A DNA stretch of 64,000 nucleotides from Sciurus carolinensis (taxonomy: Eukaryota > Chordata > Mammalia > Rodentia > Sciuridae): the NCBI RefSeq assembly GCF_902686445.1, contig NC_062218.1, positions 15,351,015 to 15,415,014 of the forward strand, read 5' to 3'. The notes under the pieces are model-generated. The model ran no database searches and was not told the origin of the DNA. It saw only the letters and a program-made list of their open reading frames with translations. Shown in pieces: positions 9,961-23,207 of this stretch (its first letter is position 1; the number at the start of each line of letters is the position of its first letter). A program made the position numbers and the translations under genes.

Positions 9961-12900
9961 ACTATTTGAACTCAGTTTGGAGTTGATTTGCTATTTAGCA
10001 ATAAGTACCTAGAAATATATGGTAAGACATAAACACTGGGAAAGATAGTTGATCCACATTTAATTAGCAGCACTAAACCACAAAATTGTATTAGACAGAG
10101 AAAGAACAAAATATATGTCTTATTTTAATAATATATTTATTGTTTGCTCAGGCAAACAGCAGAGTTCAGGATCACTGGAGGGGCAGGAGAATCTGAAGGT
10201 GGGGATATGATCTCAGAGTGTTCCAGGTACCAAATAGATACTCTTTAGTAAAGATGCAATTTTGCTTTTTATAGGAACATTTCTCCTTTTGAAATAGCAG
10301 TGTTTTAAAAAAGCTATGTGGCAATTTTTAGAAATTTAGTCATATTTTAATGAAGACCCTATTGAGTCATTTTATGAAAAATGTATTTACCTCCTAGTGA
10401 ATCTGTTTTGTAAATGTGGGTTTTTATTAATTGGTTCAATGACCTTATCTATTAGTCACTTAGTTCATTATTTTCAAATTTCCATTTATCAGTGCTATTG
10501 TGTAGAAACATTAGCATCTTAGATTTTATTAGCATCACATTACATAAAAGTAATGAGCTAACAATAAGACTTTTCTTAAAAGCATTTTAAAGCAGCAAGT
10601 TTTTGTACACAATTCAGGGATTAGTATATGTCATGACAGCACTCTTGAGTTCAACATCATTAGCACATTTATTATATCAAAGTGGGGACATATTGATACC
10701 TATTTATATTATTGTTGATTCTTAATAGAAATCTGAGTGTGAGGCATGTGCTTTGGGGGCATATTTAGTTCATGTGTTAATTGTTTTTCTTTTCAAGGAT
10801 AACTTCCTGCTATTATATTAGAAAAAGGAGGGGTTTGTCTCCTATCCAGTCCAGTTACGTCAGGCATGAGACTCCGCCCAAACACTATGCACCCTTTCCC
10901 CTTGTTCCCACTTTACCAAAACCATCACCCACTTCACTGATGTCCACAAAGCAGAGCTGCTAAACCAAGACCCTTTTTTTGGTTCATGCCCTTTTCCATT
11001 CAGGGCCGGCCTTAGGTATATACAGCGCATACTATGCATCCCTTTAGCAAATGGGGCTTAAAGAAAGTTTTAAACTAGGAGGGAAAAATTTTAATTTTCA
11101 CACCAAATATTTGATTTCCAGTGCCCAAAAAACACTCTAAGTTTAAACTTTTCTGTGCTTAGAGTGTTCCAGAACATCTGCCTTGCACTAATCCACATGC
11201 TCCTTTTTGAGAAAGAGGTCTTTTTCTAATCTTCATTGTGGAAAATTTATTTTTCTTTGGAGAAATCTCATTCACTGCTCATCATAGATCTGGCCACTTG
11301 CTTGCCTTTGCCAAAGTCAAGGGAATTTATTTATTCACAAGTAATGAAGGGCAACCCCAGCGGGACGGTTATGGTGGAGTACTGCAGGAGGTGTGCAGGG
11401 AGGGAACTCTCCAAACCTTACCCATTTCACGGCTTATTCCCCAGTGAAATCGCAGGCTCTTTCTTGTTCAGATTGTATGATCTCTTCTTTCTTCATCCTT
11501 ATTTCTCAGGGTCAAATGTTAATTCTCAGGGATCATATAACCTCACTCCCCAGTATGAAAGCCAAGCATTCCCAACTGCTTTTAGGTCAGAGATGCTCTT
11601 GCACACTCTTGGTTTACTTACTTTGATCTTTTCCTCCATCCCTTCCATATTTTGTCCTATCAAGTCAATTCAGAGTTAGAGTTAGAACTGCTGATGGGCC
11701 ACCTGAGTTTTAGTAAGGCCACTTCCTTTCACTGCAGCAGAGATACAGGGAGATGGAGAAATTAGTTCAATTAAGTACAAAAGACACATAACCCTTCCCC
11801 ATTTGGGTGGAAAGGAAATGGCTTTTTCCTGTGAAATGTAAGAAATCCATGAATGACTTCTAATTCTTTTGCTTAGTGCAGATTTTGTGATTTATTCACC
11901 AGTTTAGAATATTTTAAATGACTGTGATTTTCCCTGTGAAAATTTAGAAGAACAGTATTCCACACAGAAAAATGAAATTGTTCCAATGGCCATAATAATA
12001 GTCGAGAAAGAAAAGTGATGGGAGTCAAATGCAGATCTTCAGGACCTTTCCAAGGCATATGGTTTTAGGAAATGGAGACTGCAAGGGACAATTATGTTTT
12101 ATATTCAAATTTTATACTCTTATTTGGGAAAATAACTTAGAGTAAGAGAACATTTTAGATCTTTCTGTCTTGACCTGCAACCATGTCAAAGAATTACCCA
12201 ACATGGAAAAATTGGGGAAAAAAGAGAACAATTTTGAGAAACAGATATTTAGAATATTTCATACCTTTTAAGGAAGAAGAAATAAAAGACTTAACTTTCT
12301 TTAACTCAGACAACCTGATCAGACTTTTGAACACGTCACAGTGGTACAGTTTTTGAGTTGCTGATATTAAGTCCCCTGTGTGGATAATACATTATTTCCT
12401 CCTTTCTGGGCGTGCAAGCCTGTAATGTTTTCAGTGGTTCAAGTAGAACAGCAAGACAAGTTCACTGATAAAGGACTTGGAAAAAGGGAGGAAGGAGACG
12501 CTGGCATGAATTTTAGTGTCAGTAAGGAACAATTCCCCTGGAGGGTACTGCTGTGTTCTGATAATCATGAAGATTCTCCAGCTGTCAATCACTGGGATGC
12601 CTAGATCCTGCCAAAACTCAGGAAACCTGCCAAGTACAATGCTGCCTACGTAATGCTGGAAGCATTTTTTTTCTCTAGCATCATAAAGCTCCATGATAGT
12701 ATTATTGAACTGACTGAGATACAACAACATGCTTCCTTGAGGACTGGAACCCAATGAATGTTTTCTTCTCGTCTTCTGTTGGCCAATGAACTCATTTCAG
12801 TGAACTATCTTGTTTTCTTGTACTTTTTACTAAGAAAGAACATGTGTATGTAGAAAATTTTGAGGTAAGGTAAACTTTTACCTTTTGAGGAATATTGTGG

Positions 12901-14144
12901 AAAATAATTGTTAGATTTCATTTTAGGTCATTAGTTTCAATGACTAAATCATTGCTTTCCCACATGTGAATTTTTTTCATTGGAAAATGTATACTATCTT
13001 TTATACAGTTTTAAATATGTTATATCAATGATGTATCTGACTTTTAAATATTTGTATTAAATTTTTTTATTTAACTTTATATTATTCAGTTAGGGGATGA
13101 AATTAGAAGGTCTTTAATCCTTTGTTAGGCTGAAAGATGTGGTGCAATTGGTGTCTCAGTTCACACACAGACTTTAAGAGAGCAGTCAGTGGAATGATGA
13201 AGTAGGAGAAGTATAAGCGAAGGCTGAATTCTGAGTTATTGTCCTGATTAAAGAGAAAATTTAGATGTCCACTGGAGAAACTAAGAAACTGCTGAAACTG
13301 CCAACCAAGAGAATATCATCAAAGATTCAATGAAGGGAGAACATCATTGATTTGAAACCAACTGATTACTTTGCTCAGCTCATACCAATATGAGACAAAT
13401 GACTTTATCCACCTGAATTTTGACATCAGTGTGCTACCTTAAATGTAGAAGTTTATCCCCTGGAGCCCTGAATTCTGGAAACTCTAGAGTTGTTGCTCCT
13501 TAATCTGTGGTTATATCCATATTTGCTCTTCAATTCCATCTATATTGTGGAATTATTAGATGTATTACATCTATAATTAGTGGACTTTCAACCATTATTT
13601 TACATATAAAGAAATTAGATAACATTTTTAAAAGATCTAGTATTTGAAAAAATAATAACCAGTATGAAAAACAGGCAAAACTGAGCACCTATAATGCACC
13701 AATTTCTTACTGAAATCGAGTTGCTAAATTTTACACAATTTCAAAAGAATTCCCTATTTTTTTATTTAATTCAGTTTTATTCTTCTCTTAGGGGTGAGTT
13801 CAATAATTCTAAATTTGTCTATGAACATAGCCTAAAGTGTAAACATGATTTTGACTGTTGTCATAGAGAAGGTGAGTCCTTGCTAACAGCACTTAGAATT
13901 CCTAATCCCAAATGTCTTCCCACCCCACTCTCAAAATCATAGCACAATAATAGGCCAATAATCTTCAATAAATGCTTTATATCCATGGGTAATCTGAAAA
14001 AAAATCAATTTACCTATTATCTAACTACCTACCAATTTATCTTTATTTATATCTCTGTACCCAATTTAAATTTGCCTAATGCTCTTGCTTTTGAAGCACA
14101 ATTGTACTCACATGGCATAAGAATGAACATTTCCTTCTATGGTC
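9961..14144. other. 4.2 kb of mostly unique DNA
   Basis: No repeat is recognised with confidence and no exon. The longest ORFs here (plus 11236-11679, 147 codons; minus 12431-12754, 107 codons) show no domain I recognise and no supporting splice or promoter context. At 11001 'cagggccggccttagg' resembles an hAT terminal repeat, but no partner end was found. The 10380-10720 stretch is AT-rich and non-repetitive and could be a conserved non-coding element. Confidence 0.45.
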
Positions 14145-14330
14145 TGATAGCTGAAATCCCGATGCCCAAGGTGTTGTTATTAGGAGGTAATTAAGTCATG
14201 GAGGCAGAGCCTTCAGAAATGGGATGAGTGTCTCTCTAGAATAAACCTTGCAAAACACACTTACTCCCATCACGTGCAGACCTAGAACCAGAGACTGAGC
14301 ACAGACCCTAGGTCATCTAGAAAGAACATT
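14145..14330 (+). mobile_element. MaLR/MLT1-like LTR fragment, sense
   Basis: 'gctgaaatcccgatgcccaa', 'tattaggaggtaattaagtc' and 'gaaatgggatgagtg' follow the 5' part of mammalian MaLR LTRs in the right order. The 3' part is missing or too diverged. Confidence 0.6.
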
Positions 14331-17300
14331 GTTTCCCTTTAGTTTTTGAGGTTAAGATTAGGCAAATGCTTTCTCCTCATAATTATGAAGTTATAGAACA
14401 AAGTGTAAGAAAACCTTTATTGGGAGATAAGCATTTGTGGGTTTCTCATTGTTCTGCATATCTTGTGTGTAGAGGCAGTGTCCATCTTTGTTTTGGGACG
14501 TCTTTTCAAGGATATTTATATAGCAAATAACCTTGTAATATATGATAACATAATCGACAAAGCCAAGTTCAGGCTTACTCATAACTCATCATGTGACTCA
14601 CAGATGTGCCTCAAGCTAGGGACCCTGCACACACAGCATCCAAGTGGACTCCACTGCATCACCTCTGGGACTTCCAGGAAAAGGGGGTCAATGTCGCCAT
14701 GGGACTCCCACTTCTCCTGTCTTGTGAGCACTCGGACGGATCTTTTCTTCCCATCTCAAGAGGCTTATGTCTTTGGTCAACTTCTAGGAAATGGTAGTAG
14801 GCTAACTTGTTACAGAGTATATAAGGTCAAATTGTAGGCTCTTCACCTTTCTTGAAAAACATCTGAGGAGATAAAAACATATAACCTGACATTTTTGAAA
14901 GGACAACAAGAAGTTTCAGGGAAAGATGACAAATTCTCCTTACTCTCCTTGTTGGTGACTAAACCATCTATTCACTTGTTGTTTAAAATTACTTACTTGT
15001 TCTTTTAAATGGATGAGAAAAATTTGGTCTCAAATAGAACCAGACAAGTGGAAAAGAAAAAAAAAAAAAAAAAAAAAAACCAAAAAAAAAAAAACCCAAA
15101 AAACCAAAAAGCAAAAAGCAAAAAGGAGAGTGTTTGAGTGAGGTCTCGAAGGCTGACCTAGGGCAGAGTCGACTCTCAGGTGTGCAGCTGAAGTCATTAG
15201 GGAAACAGAAGGGCAAACACACATGGAGGATTCCTAATAGAAAGGGACTTGGGCTTTTGTTGAGCATAGGGCTTATCTATGATTTATTCTTATCAGCTCT
15301 CTTTTTAAGTTGAAAGTAAATATGAGCTATACTAATAATTTATCTTTGAATACTCACCAGCATGCATTTGATGTATTTTCCTGTAAAGTCAAGTGATGAA
15401 TGTTTTTGTTGGCGTCTCCTATCAGGTTTGGTGTAAACGTTCCTTGATCCTTGTTTCCTCCATACTGACCTTTGCTTAGTTCACGCTATTTGATAATGTG
15501 TGGCAGAAAATTGTTCTAAAGATGATTTGTCGTTTTGACGTATCAAACAAAGCAGATAGTTGAGCTGTATTTTTTTATGTCCTAACATGTGATTAAAAAG
15601 TCAAACCGCTCCCTGCTTTACTATCCTAGAAAGTTTCCAAATCATGAGATTCCATTGGCTGAATTAATATGCTTGAGGTTAATCGGTTTTATACCTGTTG
15701 GGTTAGAGAGATGTCTAAAGTTTAGAAAGTGGTGTACATCTGACAATTTGAAAACTTATAAACGTGAAAATGTATTGACGTATTCAAGCTCTACTGAAAA
15801 TGGGTCACACACCTCAGAGGAGTCTTCTGTCACTCTGAGGAAAAGGTAGAATGTTGACAAATGGGGCACACAGCTTGCTTAGCTTCTCTAATACCTGTAA
15901 GGCAGACCCGAAAAACTTCCTGCTCAGCCCGCATTAAAACAAAATGAACCATACTCTACAAAATTGAAGTCACATCTTAAATTAAGGAATAATAATGTAT
16001 AAATGAAATTTATAGCCTTGTTATCTTGAATTAGGGAAAAATAATAAAAGTTATAGAACCTTTAAAAAACAGAATAACTGCTGAATAGCAGTGTTACCAT
16101 TCTTCCTTTTGAATGTACTTGAAGATGCTTAATCCTTGGTGGTTTAATTGTTTAAAATTTAGTTGTTTAAAATCTTTAGATTAATGTATCATCCCTGGCT
16201 GAACTGTTATCACCACAGCCAAGTTCTGGCTCCAGTTAGGATTATCATAGGGGTGGGGGATGTGAGCTTAATCTGTATTTATTCTTTTTGTTTGCAGATC
16301 CCAAGAACTTCTATAGATCATTCAGTTTCGATAAGAAGTAATGGATTTATAGCCTACAGATAAATAAGGGATTTATTATTAGAATTTGACCTTACGCTAG
16401 CAGGAGCTGGTCCTGGTCTATATTATGCTGTTATTTCTCTACCTGACTGGTGGCTGAGAGCCACAGGCTGGGAAGCTCAGAAGGAAGATTAATGCACTGT
16501 AGGGTCTGGTGGGCAGACTGCAGCTGGATGGGCTGAATCACACCAGCGAGCATGGACAGGTAGGCATGTGCTTCCTCATTGCCTAGAAGCCTCCAGCTTC
16601 AGCCCTGGCCCAAGAGAAGCTGACTCAGCAGGTCGGGAGCTGAAAAAGCTGTTTGTTAGGGAAAAAAAAATCCTCATGGGAACTGAATATTAAGGACTAA
16701 GAGTGGACCTGCTTGTCTTTGTTTTCAAATGACATACCTTGATTCACCCATGACAAAGCCTTTTCTTGGTCTCTTATGATTTTTTAGACATTTCTGGTTT
16801 TATTCTACTGCTTTACCTTGAATGAGTATTTCAAAAAATAAAGTTAAAAAAAATTTGCTCATAAACTGCCCAGAACTATCTTTATAAATTGAATGTCTGA
16901 CTTGTTTGGGTTGATCGGTGGATCTGCACAGGTGTGGCAAAAATTCCAGTCTTTATGTTACCCTGGAAGGGTCCCTGATAGGGTTGGCACTATGAACATT
17001 CCTAAATGATTTACTCCCAATTTGGTGTCCATGCCCAGTCCTCTGACTCGGTGACATTACACTAACTGACTTCTTTTGTGACCTTGAATCCAGGAGTATT
17101 TAGTACTTTTCTCCAAATACGTGATGACTCACGAGATACATCAAACCCTCAAGAGGATACCCTTGCTTTGACCAATAATCTGTTGCTCTGAATTGTTTAA
17201 GGTAGAGTGACTCTTTGGACTTACCCACTATAAAATATTTTCTTTAACTTTAAACTGAATGAAATACTTGCCATTTTTACAATTTTAATATTTTTATTAT

Positions 17301-17716
17301 TATTTAAAGTATGTGCTCTTATCACGATCTACAGACTTCAATCTCTCTTACCTCCTTTTCACTACTAATCTGATTATTCCAAAAGGTGTTTTCAATAGAT
17401 TAGGAACATTATGTACTAAAACTAAAGGTCTAATTGAGTTGTATTTTTTTTAAACTTGTCAAGATTCTAACAATAGAAACTATTATATTTCTTGTGGCAT
17501 TTGAAATTCCCTGAGTGGTTACATGCATACTGTTCGTAAGAATTTTTTTAAAATCCTTAGTCATCAGAGTGATTTCTGGAGAATTCATTTTGAAAGGACA
17601 TTTTGGAATTCTCTTCAGAGATCTCTTCATGTCTAGTGTTAATAACTAACACTCACTGAGAAAAGATAGGAGTCATTCGCTTTGCTATGAATGTGCCATC
17701 TCGAGTTATCAGAATG
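14331..17716. other. Mostly unique DNA
   Basis: No gene recognised. The 124-codon ORF at 14463-14837 has no visible domain. A pure A/C-rich simple tract lies at 15057-15120. A GC-richer patch at 16430-16660 shows no repeat identity that I recognise. Confidence 0.45.
15057..15120. repeat. A-rich simple sequence
   Basis: Runs of A are broken only by short CC or CCC blocks. It also produces an artificial poly-Phe ORF on the minus strand (14989-15267), which should not be read as a gene. Confidence 0.9.
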
Positions 17717-17730
17717 TATAGTCAGATTTT

Positions 17731-17820
17731 TTTTATTTTTTTGCAGTACTGGATATTGAACCCAGGGTCTTGTACTTGTGAGGCGAGCACTCTACCAACT
17801 GACCTATATCCCCAGCCCTA
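17731..17820 (-). mobile_element. ID SINE, antisense, with target-site duplications
   Basis: The inverted ID body contains 'ggatattgaacccagggtc' and ends in 'atccccagccc'. It is flanked by a 14-bp direct repeat, TATAGTCAGATTTT at 17717-17730 and TATATTCAGATTTT at 17821-17834 (one mismatch). The exact boundaries support L1-type target-primed insertion of a single ID unit. Confidence 0.92.
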
Positions 17821-17834
17821 TATATTCAGATTTT

Positions 17835-18479
17835 ATTGATGCCTTATAAGGCAATGAAATGTGGTTCTGACATCATTTAATGACCCAATTACTTTTAAGT
17901 GGACACTCTGTGGGTTGGTTCTGAGTTTCTGCTGGTTAAGGTTTATATTTTTCCTCTCAACACTCTCCTACTTCATTACTGAGTGTATACATGAAGGAAT
18001 AAATATTTTATGTAGTCTTATCCTTTGGTTCTACTATTGCAATGTTTGATATTATTTAGTTTATTAGGTTTTTTTTTTTTGTTAATGTACTTGCATTATT
18101 GGCTCCAGGGGTATCATGATGAAAAGAAAAAAAATAAGCTAATAATTTAAGAACGCTCTTATTTCAGAGTTGCCTAATTAAAATCAGTTTTGGAGACAGA
18201 AAAGAAAATTAATGATTATAGCAGGATTTAATATGTGTGATTTTGGAGCAATGCTCATGATACCCTGGGACCTGATGAGGGCCATTTAACTCAGGGAAGA
18301 ATCCTAGTAAATAATATTGGAGACTTTATTAACACTGCTGAAGTTGTATATGCACACTGAAAAAATATAAATAAGGAAGTGCATACAGTTTAAAATGAAA
18401 GAAGTACCTGTAATGCAATAACTTGGATCAGATCATGGAGCTTCTAAGGATATAAGAAGAAAAATGAAATTTGTATAAA
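17835..18479. other. Unique AT-rich DNA
   Basis: Nothing recognised. The ORF at 17861-18049 has no domain. Confidence 0.4.
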
Positions 18480-18690
18480 GTTTTGAGGTTAGTTAATAGT
18501 AATGTTTGGATGTTCAGTTCTTTTTTGTTTTTTTGTTTTTTTGTTTTTTAGTTTTGAGAAATATCTTGTGATAATGTAGATGTTAGAAATGGGAGGAATG
18601 GATGAGGAATATCCATAAATTCTCTGTATTATTTTTGTAACTTTTCTGTAAGTCCAAAAAAATTCCAAAATCAACGGTTTACTTTAAAAA
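18480..18690 (+). mobile_element. Old L1 3'-end fragment, sense
   Basis: 'ttagttaatagtaatgtttg' and 'attatttttgtaacttttctg', then 'tccaaaaaaattccaaaa', match the 3' UTR end of old mammalian L1s. An internal (TTTTTTG)n run at 18520-18553 has expanded within it. Confidence 0.5.
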
Positions 18691-18827
18691 GTGAAAAATA
18701 ATCTAGTTTTTCCTTTTGCTGATAGTGAAAACATACTAACATTAAGCTCTACCTCCAATCTTTAATAATAAAGGATAAACTTTCAGGTCAGTACCCCCAA
18801 GTTAGCCAATTTAAAAAGTACTTATAA

Positions 18828-19000
18828 GACTGTAGAATGAATTGGACATAACTTTCCTCTGTTCATATATGAATACATGACTACTGTAACTCCCCATCAT
18901 GTACAACCACAAGAATTTAAAGTTATACTCCTTGTATGTATAATATGTCAAAATACATTCTACAGTTATGTAGAAAAAGAACAAATGAAAAATTTAAAAA
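18828..19000 (+). mobile_element. Young L1 3' UTR end, sense
   Basis: 'atgaattggacataactttc', 'atcatgtacaaccacaagaa' and 'atgtcaaaatacattctac' form the squirrel-lineage L1 3' end also seen at 27280-27410 and, antisense, at 59442-59635. It is heavily 5'-truncated and no coding part is present. Confidence 0.75.
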
Positions 19001-19184
19001 TTTAGAAAATGCCTATAAGATATTCTATGAAGTTAATTTAGATATTTTAAAGTTATCCTGTTAAACTCTATTTTTATGTCTTAATAAATAATGCTGCAAA
19101 GACCATCTTTGAAAATGTTGACATGAACCTTTATAACTTTAAAGTTTGCAAAATTATAATATTAACATTTAAAATTTTTAAAAA

Positions 19185-19385
19185 TTTTTTTTCTAATTTG
19201 TTGTACATGACAGAATGCATTTACACATTTCAATAGATCATACATAAATGGAATGTAATCTCTCATTTTTCAGTTTGTACATATTATAGGATCACATCGG
19301 TCATGCAGTCAAACATGTACATGAGGTAATAATGTCTATTTCACTCTATTATTCTTCCTACCCAATATCCCTTCCCCTTACTTTT
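19185..19385 (-). mobile_element. Young L1 3' UTR end, antisense
   Basis: 'gtacatgacagaatgcattt' and 'atcacatcggtcatgcagtc' are the reverse of the same L1 3' end. It lies tail-to-tail with the sense copy at 18828-19000, about 185 bp apart. Confidence 0.75.
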
Positions 19386-19462
19386 AGAATATTAACATTT
19401 TAGGTGGCCAAATTATTCTTCAAATGATTGTTGAAATTCATAATATGACAATATTATATGAT

Positions 19463-19893
19463 GAATTATTCAGCTTTTCATAGCTGTGACCAAAGTACCT
19501 CATAAGAACAACTCAGGGCAGGTTGTTCAAGCTTATGGTTTCAGAGCATTCAGTTCATGGTTGACTGGTTCCAAGGCAGAGACATCATGGTGGAAAGTTC
19601 TGGCAGAAGAAACTCATGGCAGCCAAGAAGCAGAGAGAGAAAGAAAGATAGGAAGGGACCAGGAACAGATATGGTTCCCAAGGCCACACTCCCAGTGACC
19701 AACTTCCTTCAGCCATACCCAACTACCTATAGTTCCACCACCTCCTATTAAGTTCACTTAAATTATGAATCCATAAAATGAATTAATCCACTGATGAGGT
19801 CGAGCCCTCATCTTCCAATCATTTCACCTCTGAATTTTGATGCATTGACTAATACATGAGCTTTTAGGGATATTCCAGATCTAGACCATAACA
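19463..19893 (-). mobile_element. ERVL-MaLR-type solo LTR, antisense
   Basis: It starts 'attcagcttttcatagctgt' (reverse of the MaLR 3' end) and finishes 'ctagaccataaca' (reverse of the TGTTATGGT start). It is about 430 bp with no internal sequence. ORFs at 19486-19751 are incidental to the LTR. Confidence 0.8.
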
Positions 19894-20384
19894 TAAAATA
19901 ATACATTTTTACTCACACTCTTACCAAACTGGATATTATTATTTAAAAGTAATATTGCATTCTGTTAGAAAACAGGTAATATTTCAGCTGATTGGTGAGG
20001 GAGGAGTGAATATCAGCTAGGCTGATATTCAGCCTGTGGGGGTTGGGTGAAGAATGACAGAGTTCCATGCACAAATGCATGAACAGTTTATTTTTTCCCT
20101 TTTTTTTCCAGACAAGCTGGATTTTAGCATGGAGCTGTGAGCTGAGATCACAGAGTTGCAGGATCTCAATATAAAATGTTTGGATTCTTCTTGAGGGGAC
20201 TGAATCTTAAACGGTTGGAAAGACATCAACATTTTTATAAAGAGAACATACTTGAATTTTCATTTTAAAAAATCCCTATGAATGCAATGTAGGAACCTTA
20301 ATGTGGAAACAGGATAATCAGATCAGAGACTATTAATATGATGTGATGACTATCAGCACTTAGTCAAAGGAAGTACCTGTGAGA
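19894..20384. other. Unique DNA
   Basis: No gene or repeat recognised. A short T-run lies near 20095-20108. Confidence 0.4.
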
Positions 20385-20585
20385 TATTCAAGACAGAAGC
20401 TACAAGACCTGAAGACTGATTAGATATGAAAGATAAAAGTAATGGTGTAGACTATAATGAATCTCAGTTTCAATTTTGGTGTCAATGACAAAATTAGAGA
20501 CTGAGGGGGAGAAGAGTTGATGAATTTGCCTTCTACGTGTTCCATGAGAGATGCCTGTAGGATTCAAGACTGAAAAGTGCAATGG
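20385..20585 (+). repeat. Candidate ancient mammalian interspersed repeat, family not assigned
   Basis: 'tgattagatatgaaagataa' and 'catgagagatgcctgtagga' occur in an order I associate with a common old mammalian repeat, possibly the same family suspected at 43760-44000. The call rests on weak pattern memory. Confidence 0.3.
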
Positions 20586-20667
20586 ATCCAGAGAGATGCA
20601 CTTTTTACGTGCGGTTCTGTCCCACAGGTACGGATTTGAGAATTATCAATGGATAGGGGGAAGGGGA

Positions 20668-20860
20668 GACTATGCCGTTGTTGAGATTATTGGCCAGATA
20701 TTTGTTGCGGGGCTGTCCTGTTCATTGTAGGATGGTTATGAGAATCCTGGCTTCTATCCTGGAGAAGTCAAGAGCATTCTCTATCTGCAACAACAAAATT
20801 ATCTCTAGATATTGCCAAATGTCCCTTCAGGGTAAAACTTACCCAGCCAAGTATCACTGG
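20668..20860 (-). mobile_element. MER5A-like hAT-Charlie MITE, antisense
   Basis: 'tttgttgcggggctgtcctg', 'attgccaaatgtcccttcag' and the end 'gtatcactgg' are the reversed MER5A order (terminal text 'cagtggt..ctcaa'). Length (~190 bp) fits the full-length non-autonomous element. A related sense copy is at 57801-58005. It is an ancient, inactive DNA transposon fossil. The ORF at 20672-20869 is incidental. Confidence 0.85.
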
Positions 20861-23084
20861 ACTATGTGAAAGGAGAAGGAAAGAAAGCTGATGATGGATC
20901 CCTGGAGAACCTTGGCATTACCATGCATTAAGAAAGGAAAAATAGGGAAAATGTAAGCAACCCGAAGTAAGACAAACAAGCACACAAAGGCCATGCCTTA
21001 GAAGACACAGCATGGGATATTTCAAGAAGAAGGAAATAGATGTTGATGTCAATACTGATGAAACATCAAGTCAGTCGAAGACTAAAATTGTCAACTCTAT
21101 TTGGCAATTTCAAGGACATCAGTGACATTAGTAAGAGTGGTTTTTTAGATGTCAGCTTCAGTTGCCACCTGGAACCAGTTGTTCTAAAAATCCAATACAC
21201 TATTAGTTTTTGAGTGACAGCTATCTCATTGCTTTTCATAGGGTTTCACTGACAGGTCTGTTAATTCATTTCACCCTCACTCATCTTAGGTGTTATCCTT
21301 AAAGAAATATGGAAACTTCACTGCATTGCTCACTCCTCTTCCTGGTTTTGGATTTAAACTTTAATAACCAATAACTTTCTTATTTTCAGGTGACAACTCT
21401 TTCAGTTTTTACTCTTTTATCACAGTGTTTTCATTCTAAAATATTCAGGGTGTGTACTGATGCGTGGCAGATATTGTCTTTTGCCCAAACCTTCTCTTCT
21501 GTCCTAATCTTGAACCAAAATTAGATAAGTAAACTCTCTGCTATCAGAATTAGTTCTTTTCAGCGATGTGCTGGAGCTGGCTTGCACAGGCATGAGTGAC
21601 AATTGTTAGAGTTTCAAGAATTTTTGAGCCGGTTGTTAAACATGATCAATATTAAAAATTAAATCATGAAATCTTACACTTAAATCATTTAAAAATAAAA
21701 GTGATAAATGTTCAGCACATATTGCTTTGTGATTTTTGCTATTATCCACGTACTTGAGGTTGTATCTACTGTGCTTATAGAGTGAAATTGCTAAATGTGT
21801 CACTTCTATGTGCCTACACTCAATTTTGTATTCTAAGATGTCAGGTAGGTAGCTAGGGTGAAAGTATTTCCATTTCCATTGTGAACAGTGGTAAAGACTT
21901 CAAATCAGACACTGATTTGTTTTCATTGCGTAGATTGTATAAAGTGATGAAGAAAATGATAATAAGGCTAGTTAGACTTAAAAGTATCTGTGTCCATAGA
22001 ATGTTATATTGTGGATAGAATAAATATGTAGAAAATATACTGGCAAAGACTATTATTTAGTCTGCAAAGAAGTCATTCAAGTCTTTGAATGAATGGAGTT
22101 CCAGCACGTCATTTCAATGTCATCTTATCATTAATTAGCTAATATATAAGATGATCAACCAACATTTATGCTAGAATTAAACTCATTTGTTCATTGAAAG
22201 CCTTATTGGTTATACAACAATTTGAAGAAAATAGATGAGAACATTTCATGTGAATCAGCAACAAAGAATTACATGAAAGTAATATGGATCTTCCTATTTG
22301 GAAATGATAGACTATCCATCCTTCCTTTCGATTAAATTTATAATGCATTTTTGTATATCAATATCTATATCTCTTCTTTTTTATGTATGACAAAAATTTT
22401 CAGAAACCCAATTATTAAACATTTACCAGTATTTCTTAAGACATTTTCCCAATGAATTTCCAGGGAAATTCTGTACTAAAATCTGAGTTAAATACACTTT
22501 ATCAGAAATTGTTGCTATGTATTGACATTTAAAAAATTCCCATTCCCCTTCAGGGTTCTTGCCAATACTTTCATTTTATCACATCTTTCCAAAAGTGTGA
22601 CTTCCCTTACCACATCTACTTATCATAGCATATTTATTTTGCAATGATTTAGCCAGTTTTTGTCTTTTCAGGTTTATCTTCCTGGCACTTTTCCATGACA
22701 CCAGTGCACGCAGTGTGCAGTTGAGTGCATCTACTGCAGCTCTGCGTGTTTTGGTGTCACTGTTGAAATTTCCTTCGGACACTTCTGTTGCTTCCCCTCC
22801 AGCGATTCCATTCCCTCCAGTCTCTGGAAGCCATTCATTACAGGAAGTCTCCCTCTTTGGAGGTGTTGTCTCCACTAGGGCAGGTAGGTATTTAATCCAG
22901 CTGAGGAGAACACCAGGGAGGACTTAGTTGCTGAAAGTGACAATCCTTTCAGTGTACCCAAGGTCTAACTCCCAGTGGGGTGGGGCTCTATGTACTAAGT
23001 CACCCTGATGCTTGGGAGTGCCTGTGATGACGTTTTCCCTTCTTTCTGCATCAGTCTTTTGCTTCTCTTTTACTATTTCCTCCA
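20861..23084. other. 2.2 kb of mostly unique DNA
   Basis: No gene or clear repeat. The minus-strand ORF at 22579-22875 (98 codons) has no recognisable domain. A GC-richer patch spans 22700-22930. Confidence 0.45.
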
Positions 23085-23180
23085 GGCTTTTAGGGAAGCT
23101 CTTCCTAACCAGTCCCCAGTGTTCACATCCTAGTACAAGTTGCAGTATTTCATTGTGCTCTCATGAAATGCTGGTTCTTT
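23085..23180 (+). mobile_element. L2 LINE fragment (candidate)
   Basis: 'cttttagggaagctcttcct' followed by 'gcagtatttcattgtgctctc' resembles the late coding/3' region of L2. It is short and diverged. Confidence 0.4.
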
Positions 23181-23207
23181 AAAGCACTAGTCATCTGTCA
23201 TGGGTAG

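Noticed and set aside
11001..11060. Possible hAT transposon end ('cagggccggccttagg')
   Set aside because: No matching inverted end or 8-bp target duplication could be found nearby.
11236..11679. 147-codon plus-strand ORF with overlapping ORFs in other frames
   Set aside because: No domain or family resemblance. Several frames are open at once, which points to low stop density rather than coding selection.
12431..12754. 107-codon minus-strand ORF with fairly protein-like composition
   Set aside because: I considered a processed pseudogene, but could match it to no family, and saw no A tail or target duplication. A protein search would settle it.
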